From Capnocytophaga leadbetteri (GTDB lineage Bacteria; Bacteroidota; Bacteroidia; Flavobacteriales; Flavobacteriaceae): DNA of 64,000 nt. The stretch is from assembly GCF_003054025.1 (NCBI RefSeq), contig NZ_QBKG01000002.1, positions 1-64,000 of the forward strand, read 5' to 3'. This document shows positions 60,001 to 64,000 of the stretch, piece after piece (positions within the stretch are counted from its first letter, which is position 1; every line of letters begins with the position of its first letter). The translations under genes were made by a program, and so were the position numbers. The notes below the pieces were generated by a model. That model was not told the origin of the DNA. It saw only the letters and a program-made list of their open reading frames with translations, and made no database searches.

Positions 60001-61788
60001 TTACATTCTTTCAGGTACTTGTATTCCTAACATTTTGAACGAAGCGGCTATAATTTCGCCTATTTTCTCGCATAAAACTACTCTGAAGTGCAACTTCACC
60101 GACTCTTTTTCACCTAAGATGGATACGTTCTGGTAGAAAGAATTGAAGTCTTTTACCAAGTCGTATACGTAATTAGCTATCACAGCAGGACTGTATTCTT
60201 CGGCTGCTTCTTGTACAATAGCAGGGAAAAGGGTAATACTTTTTAGCAGAGCTTTCTCTTTTTCGTGCAGAGTGTCAGGCATAGCTGTGCTGTCTGCGAC
60301 TCCCATTTCGGTGTATTTGCGCAAAATCGACTGTATACGCGCGTAAGTGTATTGTACAAAAGGACCTGTATTCCCTTGGAAGTCGATAGACTCTTTAGGG
60401 TCAAAGAGAATGCGCTTCTTAGGGTCTACCTTTAGTATATAATATTTTAGTGCCCCTAAGCCAATGGTGTGGTATAGAGCTTCTTTTTGCGCTTCGGTAT
60501 AGCCGTCGAGTTTGCCGAGTTCTTGCGAAATCTCTTTGGCGGTTTGCTCCATTTCGGCTATAAGGTCGTCAGCATCTACTACAGTGCCCTCGCGACTCTT
60601 CATCTTACCGCTTGGCAGGTCTACCATACCATAGCTGAGGTGGTATAAGTGCGAAGCCCAATCGTATCCTAACTTATTGAGTATCAGAAAAAGTACTTTG
60701 AAGTGATAATCCTGCTCATTACCTACCGTATATACCATTCCCTTTACATCGGGGTAGTCTTTCACGCGTTGGGTAGCAGTTCCCATATCTTGGGTAATGT
60801 ATACCGAAGTGCCATCAGCACGTAGTACCAACTTCTCGTCCAATCCATCAGCGGTAAGGTCGCACCATACCGAGCCGTCTTCTTTTTTGAAGAAAACACC
60901 CTGTGCTAATCCTCTCTCTACAATGTCCTTCCCTAATAAATAGGTGTTGCTTTCGTAGTAATACGAGTCGAAATCTACCCCTAAATTCTTATAAGTCACC
61001 GCAAAACCATCGTACACCCAGCCGTTCATCTTTTTCCAAAGCGATATTACTTCAGGGTCGCCGGCTTCCCATTGGCGCAACATCTCCTGAGCGGCTACAA
61101 ATATAGGGGCTTGCTTTTCAGCTTCCTCTTTGCTTTTTCCTTCGGCTATCAGTTGCTGAATTTCCTCCTTATAAGCCTTGTCAAAAGCCACGTAGTAGTT
61201 GCCTACCAGCTTATCGCCTTTTAAACCAGTGCTTTCAGGGGTTTCGCCGTTGCCAAAGCGTTGCCACGCAATCATCGATTTGCAGATGTGTATCCCTCTA
61301 TCGTTGATGATTTGGGTTTTGTACACTTTGTGTCCAGCAGCTTTTAGTATTTCAGCTACCGAATACCCCAAAAGGTTGTTGCGTATATGCCCTAAGTGCA
61401 GCGGTTTGTTAGTGTTAGGCGATGAATATTCTACCAAAATCGCCTCTTTACTGTTGGGGGTAGCCAAACCAAAGTGCTTATTTTCTCTGATTTGATTTAA
61501 GAAATCGATGTAATAACTGTCGGCTATCACAAGGTTCAAAAAACCTTTAATAACGTTGAAATCGCTAACTAAATTGCCAGCGTGTTTTTTCAGATAATCA
61601 CCTATTTGTTCGCCAATCTGCACAGGATTTCCTTTGATATGGCGCAATAAAGGGAATATCACAAGGGTAATATCACCGGTGAAATCTTTGCGAGTCTGCT
61701 GTAGTTCAACGGTTTCTAAATCAATGTGGTACAACTGCTGTACTGCTTGAATAATATGCTGTTTTAAAGTGTCTTGTAAAGTAAGCAT
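60001..61788 (-). CDS. argS: Arginyl-tRNA synthetase
   Basis: ArgS charges tRNA-Arg. The start at ATG 61788 gives 595 residues (MLTLQDTLKQHII); a longer reading to 61860 would include the promoter. The class I HIGH-like motif is PNTNKPLHLGHIRNNLLGYS (about 121-140), GNEQDYHFKVLFLIL precedes the KMSKS-like KMKSREGTVVDADDL (about 393-407), and the anticodon-binding domain ends in MLGIQVPERM. The N-terminal Add-1 tRNA-binding domain is present. It has a well-formed promoter. Confidence 0.97.
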   Translation of the reverse strand: MLTLQDTLKQHIIQAVQQLYHIDLETVELQQTRKDFTGDITLVIFPLLRHIKGNPVQIGEQIGDYLKKHAGNLVSDFNVIKGFLNLVIADSYYIDFLNQIRENKHFGLATPNSKEAILVEYSSPNTNKPLHLGHIRNNLLGYSVAEILKAAGHKVYKTQIINDRGIHICKSMIAWQRFGNGETPESTGLKGDKLVGNYYVAFDKAYKEEIQQLIAEGKSKEEAEKQAPIFVAAQEMLRQWEAGDPEVISLWKKMNGWVYDGFAVTYKNLGVDFDSYYYESNTYLLGKDIVERGLAQGVFFKKEDGSVWCDLTADGLDEKLVLRADGTSVYITQDMGTATQRVKDYPDVKGMVYTVGNEQDYHFKVLFLILNKLGYDWASHLYHLSYGMVDLPSGKMKSREGTVVDADDLIAEMEQTAKEISQELGKLDGYTEAQKEALYHTIGLGALKYYILKVDPKKRILFDPKESIDFQGNTGPFVQYTYARIQSILRKYTEMGVADSTAMPDTLHEKEKALLKSITLFPAIVQEAAEEYSPAVIANYVYDLVKDFNSFYQNVSILGEKESVKLHFRVVLCEKIGEIIAASFKMLGIQVPERM

Positions 61789-61813
61789 CGATATTGTCTT
61801 TGTTTTAAAGGTG

Positions 61814-61844
61814 CAAAGGTAATAATAATTTGCCAATTTGTCAA
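61814..61844 (-). promoter_or_regulatory. Promoter for argS
   Basis: On the minus strand TTG (61844-61842), a 20-base spacer and TACCTTTG (61821-61814). The -33 element is inside an octamer repeat tract (61827-61866). Confidence 0.75.
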
Positions 61845-61866
61845 TTTGTCGATTGGTCAATCAGTT
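61827..61866 (+). repeat. Tandem octamer repeat, AATTTGTC family
   Basis: Five 8-base units: AATTTGCC, AATTTGTC, AATTTGTC, GATTGGTC, AATCAGTT. It overlaps the argS promoter region, so changes in unit number could shift its upstream sequence. Confidence 0.75.
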
Positions 61867-61891
61867 CAAACACACAAAAGTCTGCTCATTC

Positions 61892-61936
61892 TTCCCAGCC
61901 TTCCCAATCCTCCCAGCCCTCCCAGCTCTCCCATAT
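61892..61936 (+). repeat. Tandem 9-mer repeat, YTCCCARYC
   Basis: Five 9-base units: TTCCCAGCC, TTCCCAATC, CTCCCAGCC, CTCCCAGCT, CTCCCATAT. It lies between the octamer and 11-mer tracts in one gap of 228 bases. Confidence 0.8.
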
Positions 61937-61959
61937 TTTTTATATACACTTACACCGAA

Positions 61960-62003
61960 GGATGAGCGAACAATAAGCGAAGGATAAGCGAACAATAAGC
62001 ATC
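61960..62003 (-). repeat. Tandem 11-mer repeat, family TTCGCTTATCC (inverted)
   Basis: Read on the minus strand: GATGCTTATTG, TTCGCTTATCC, TTCGCTTATTG, TTCGCTCATCC, then TTCGGTGTAAGTGTA. It is the same family as 11519-11562 and 45335-45366. Confidence 0.85.
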
Positions 62004-62016
62004 AATTTAGCATCAG

Positions 62017-62631
62017 CTAATTGACAAATTTCCCCGCGTATTCTGCGATAACATTTTTGTCGAAATAAGGTTCTTCATCTATATGCAGTAGCACTGGTAG
62101 TTGGGTTTTATGCAGAATAAATGACTCAGTTGAAGGGTTAGGCGTACCGCTGAATACAATGCCATACACATCTAAACCTCTGTGCTTTAAGGCTTCATAA
62201 GTGAGTAGCGTATGGTTGATACTGCCTAAGTAATGGCGCGATACTAGTACGATTTTATCGGTAGGGCGGAGTAGGTCTAGCATCGTGTCGTCTTCATTTA
62301 GCGGTACAAAAAGCCCACCAGCAGCCTCTATCACCAAGTGGTTGTCGGTCTCAGGGCGCACTATCTTAGATAGTTCTATGCGAATGCCATCCAATTCAGC
62401 TGAAAGGTGCGGACTGGCAGGGGTATGAAGAGCATAACTATTGGGGTGGAAAACAGTGCGTGTGTTAGAGATAAGTCGGCGTACTTTGTCGGTGTCTGAA
62501 TTGTCTAAATCACCTGACTGTATGGGCTTCCAATAGTCAGCTTCAAGAGCTTCGGTAAGGATAGCCGAAACGATGGTTTTTCCTACTTCGGTAGAAATAC
62601 CTACTACAAAATAAGTGTCTTTTTTCTTCAT
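62017..62631 (-). CDS. bioD: Dethiobiotin synthetase
   Basis: BioD closes the ureido ring of dethiobiotin using ATP and CO2 in biotin synthesis. The start at ATG 62631 gives 204 residues beginning MKKKDTYFVVGISTEVGKTIVSAIL, with the P-loop GISTEVGKT (about 9-17); a further upstream start would add 11 lysine-rich residues. KPIQSGD (about 35-41) and EAAGGLFVPLNEDD (about 102-115) are the substrate motifs. The protein is slightly short, as in other Bacteroidota. No other bio gene is in the window. Confidence 0.95.
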   Translation of the reverse strand: MKKKDTYFVVGISTEVGKTIVSAILTEALEADYWKPIQSGDLDNSDTDKVRRLISNTRTVFHPNSYALHTPASPHLSAELDGIRIELSKIVRPETDNHLVIEAAGGLFVPLNEDDTMLDLLRPTDKIVLVSRHYLGSINHTLLTYEALKHRGLDVYGIVFSGTPNPSTESFILHKTQLPVLLHIDEEPYFDKNVIAEYAGKFVN

Positions 62632-62732
62632 TTTGATTGTTTTTTTTGATTTTTCAGAAAGCAAAATTAGTAGTAAAAAATTAAATAACCATCGTCAGTA
62701 CAAAAAAATGTTAAAAATATTTTAAATATAAT

Positions 62733-62763
62733 TTGCAAGATTTGGTAAAAGTTCCTACATTTG
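62733..62763 (+). promoter_or_regulatory. Promoter for mdh
   Basis: TTG at 62733-62735, a 20-base spacer and TACATTTG at 62756-62763, 55 bases before the start. Confidence 0.78.
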
Positions 62764-62780
62764 TAGCTCGAAAATAACCT

Positions 62781-62800
62781 TCGGGAAGAGCATTTCCCGA
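62781..62800 (+). promoter_or_regulatory. Hairpin in the mdh 5' leader
   Basis: TCGGGAA (62781-62787) and TTCCCGA (62794-62800) form a 7 bp stem 18 bases before the start codon. No T run follows, so it is more likely a leader stabiliser than a terminator. Confidence 0.7.
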
Positions 62801-62817
62801 CCTAAATAACAGTATAT

Positions 62818-63750
62818 ATGAAAGTTACAGTAGTAGGAGCTGGTGCAGTAGGTGCCAGCTGTGCAGAGTACATCGCTATTAAGGACTTTGCTTCTGAAGT
62901 AGTATTAATTGACATCAAAGAAGGTTTTGCTGAAGGTAAAGCTATGGATTTGATGCAAACTGCCTCTCTTAACGGGTTTGATACTCGTATCGTAGGGGTA
63001 ACTAATGATTATGCTAAAACTGCTGGTAGTGATGTAGCAGTGATTACCTCTGGTATTCCTCGCAAGCCTGGTATGACACGCGAAGAGCTTATCGGTACCA
63101 ATGCTAACATCGTAAAATCAGTAGTAGAACAGTTGGTGAAATATTCACCAAACGTCATTGTAATCGTAGTGAGCAACCCTATGGACACTATGGCTTATTT
63201 GGTACACAAAGCTACTAACTTGCCTAAAAACCACATCATCGGTATGGGTGGTGCACTTGATAGTGCTCGCTTCAAATATCGTTTGGCTGAAGCGCTAAAC
63301 AGTCCTATTTCAGACGTAGATGGTATGGTAATCGCTGCACATAGCGATAGTGGTATGCTACCACTTACTCGTTTGGCAAGCTACCGCGGAGTGCCTGTTA
63401 CCGAATTCCTTTCAGTTGACCGCCTCAACCAAGTAGCCGAAGATACTAAAGTAGGAGGAGCTACCCTTACTAAATTATTGGGTACTTCAGCTTGGTATGC
63501 ACCAGGAGCAGCAGTTTCAGCTTTAGTACAAGCTATTGCTTGCGACCAAAAGAAACTTTTCCCTTGCTCAGTATTACTCGAAGGCGAATACGGCGAAAAA
63601 GACGTATGCGTAGGTGTACCTGTAATTATAGGTAAAGACGGTATTGAGAAGATTGTAGAAGTAAAACTCAACGATGCTGAAAAAGCAAAATTTGCTGAAA
63701 GTACTGCCGCTGTACGCGAAGTAAACAAAGCGTTAGCTGGCGTGTTGTAA
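62818..63750 (+). CDS. mdh: Malate dehydrogenase (LDH-like type)
   Basis: Mdh oxidises malate to oxaloacetate with NAD in the TCA cycle. The 310-residue protein has the Rossmann motif VVGAGAVGASCAEYIA (about 4-19), DIKEGFAEGKAMDL (about 36-49, the Asp choosing NAD), substrate-binding GIPRKPGMTREEL (about 79-91, with Arg residues), NPMDTM (about 120-125) and catalytic His in MVIAAHSDSGMLPL (about 172-185). The RKPGMTR pattern marks the LDH-like MDH branch of Bacteroidota. It is well expressed by codon pattern. Confidence 0.97.
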   Translation: MKVTVVGAGAVGASCAEYIAIKDFASEVVLIDIKEGFAEGKAMDLMQTASLNGFDTRIVGVTNDYAKTAGSDVAVITSGIPRKPGMTREELIGTNANIVKSVVEQLVKYSPNVIVIVVSNPMDTMAYLVHKATNLPKNHIIGMGGALDSARFKYRLAEALNSPISDVDGMVIAAHSDSGMLPLTRLASYRGVPVTEFLSVDRLNQVAEDTKVGGATLTKLLGTSAWYAPGAAVSALVQAIACDQKKLFPCSVLLEGEYGEKDVCVGVPVIIGKDGIEKIVEVKLNDAEKAKFAESTAAVREVNKALAGVL

Positions 63751-63770
63751 GATTTTTGTAATCATAATAG

Positions 63771-63810
63771 AAAAATAGGCTGTCCTAATAACAAGGGCAG
63801 CCTATTTTTT
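63771..63810. terminator. Bidirectional terminator after mdh
   Basis: AAAAATAGGCTG (63771-63782) pairs with CAGCCTATTTTT (from 63798), with further inner pairing of TCCT with AGGG. It serves mdh and the next minus-strand gene. Confidence 0.9.
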
Positions 63811-63828
63811 GTATCATAATCATTAGCA

Positions 63829-63999
63829 TTACCACGAAATAAATACGCCCCCAGTGGTCACTAAGTACATCTTTTTTATAGGCACGATAGGCTTGGTATG
63901 CTGAATGAGTTGGTAAGAAAGCCATATACCAAGATTTTTAGTGATATGATGCTTTAGTTGTAAATCGTAGGCAAAACGTGGATTTGCGATATTGCTATC
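63829..63999 (-). CDS. C-terminal end of an outer-membrane beta-barrel protein (partial)
   Basis: On the minus strand an open frame enters from the right edge and stops at 63829. It encodes 56 residues with alternating patterns (RFAYDLQLKHHITKNLGIWL, then SYQLIQHTKPIVPIKKMYLV and TTGGVFISW). The final Trp is a common barrel end. The family cannot be told from this part. Confidence 0.6.
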   Translation of the reverse strand, partial: DSNIANPRFAYDLQLKHHITKNLGIWLSYQLIQHTKPIVPIKKMYLVTTGGVFISW

Positions 64000-64000
64000 T

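Noticed and set aside
59662-60136. Frames on both strands over the tRNA genes
   Set aside because: They are translations of tRNA-Leu, tRNA-Gly(GCC) and the argS end, not proteins.

Overview
The window looks like chromosome of a low-GC member of the Bacteroidota, family Flavobacteriaceae, most likely Capnocytophaga or a close relative. The reasons are type IX secretion/gliding genes (PorP/SprF end, PorE-like protein, SprE/PorW), a fused LpxC-FabZ, a HmuY/HmuR-type heme pair, and very regular Bacteroidota promoters of the form TTG-N19/20-TAnnTTTG before many genes. The genus is an inference; the family is well supported.

Layout. 1-2078: end of a PorP/SprF gene and a PorE-like protein. 2260-7014: tatC, an unknown gene, lptB, pepT and an aspartate-type aminotransferase. 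7167-10148: glycolysis genes pfkA and gapA, then a sugar kinase of the BadF family. 10211-11319 (minus): deoxynucleoside kinase and an Lrp-type regulator. 11632-16592: a MenE-like ligase, a lipid-type ABC exporter, an ADP-ribosylglycohydrolase and dnaN. 16919-25195: an LTA-synthase-type sulfatase, an HD hydrolase and the lipid A cluster (lpxD, lpxC-fabZ, lpxA, efp, second lpxD). 25259-33213: ftsE, a 2-hydroxyacid dehydrogenase, a DUF937-like protein, tadA, a BamA-like barrel, rsfS, ftsH and a prenyl synthase. 33337-36683: the heme pair, a small membrane protein and ybeY. 36705-42267 (minus): flippase, radA, rfbA, a phosphoesterase and a VanX-type dipeptidase. 42378-48616: lysA, a VapBC-type toxin-antitoxin pair, smpB, two lipoproteins and sufS. 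48665-51930 (minus): sprE and an SPFH protein. 52331-59058 (minus): a reverse transcriptase module, carB and a DUF262/DUF1524 protein. 59410-63750: three tRNAs, argS, bioD and mdh. The window ends inside an outer-membrane protein gene.

The most exciting part is 52331-54448. A 517-residue reverse transcriptase resembling the DRT2 (UG2) antiviral class is preceded by a long intergenic region whose ends form a 14 bp plus 5 bp closing stem, as expected of a template non-coding RNA. Inside it lies an exact tandem duplication of 132 bp (44 codons). Read on the opposite strand, each unit has no stop in one frame, encodes a hydrophobic helical peptide, and the unit junction forms a perfect TTG-N20-TATATTTG promoter. 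These are the hallmarks of the 'never-ending ORF' (neo) made by DRT2 through rolling-circle reverse transcription. Here two units already sit in the DNA sequence, either as a real chromosomal duplication or as an assembly trace of concatemeric cDNA.

Other unexplained structure includes a three-way-junction RNA candidate in the leader of the SPFH gene (51959-52081), a 121 bp nested inverted repeat (45528-45648), several dispersed intergenic repeat families, and a duplicated tRNA-Gly gene whose copy has a changed anticodon (CCC) and a D-stem mismatch.
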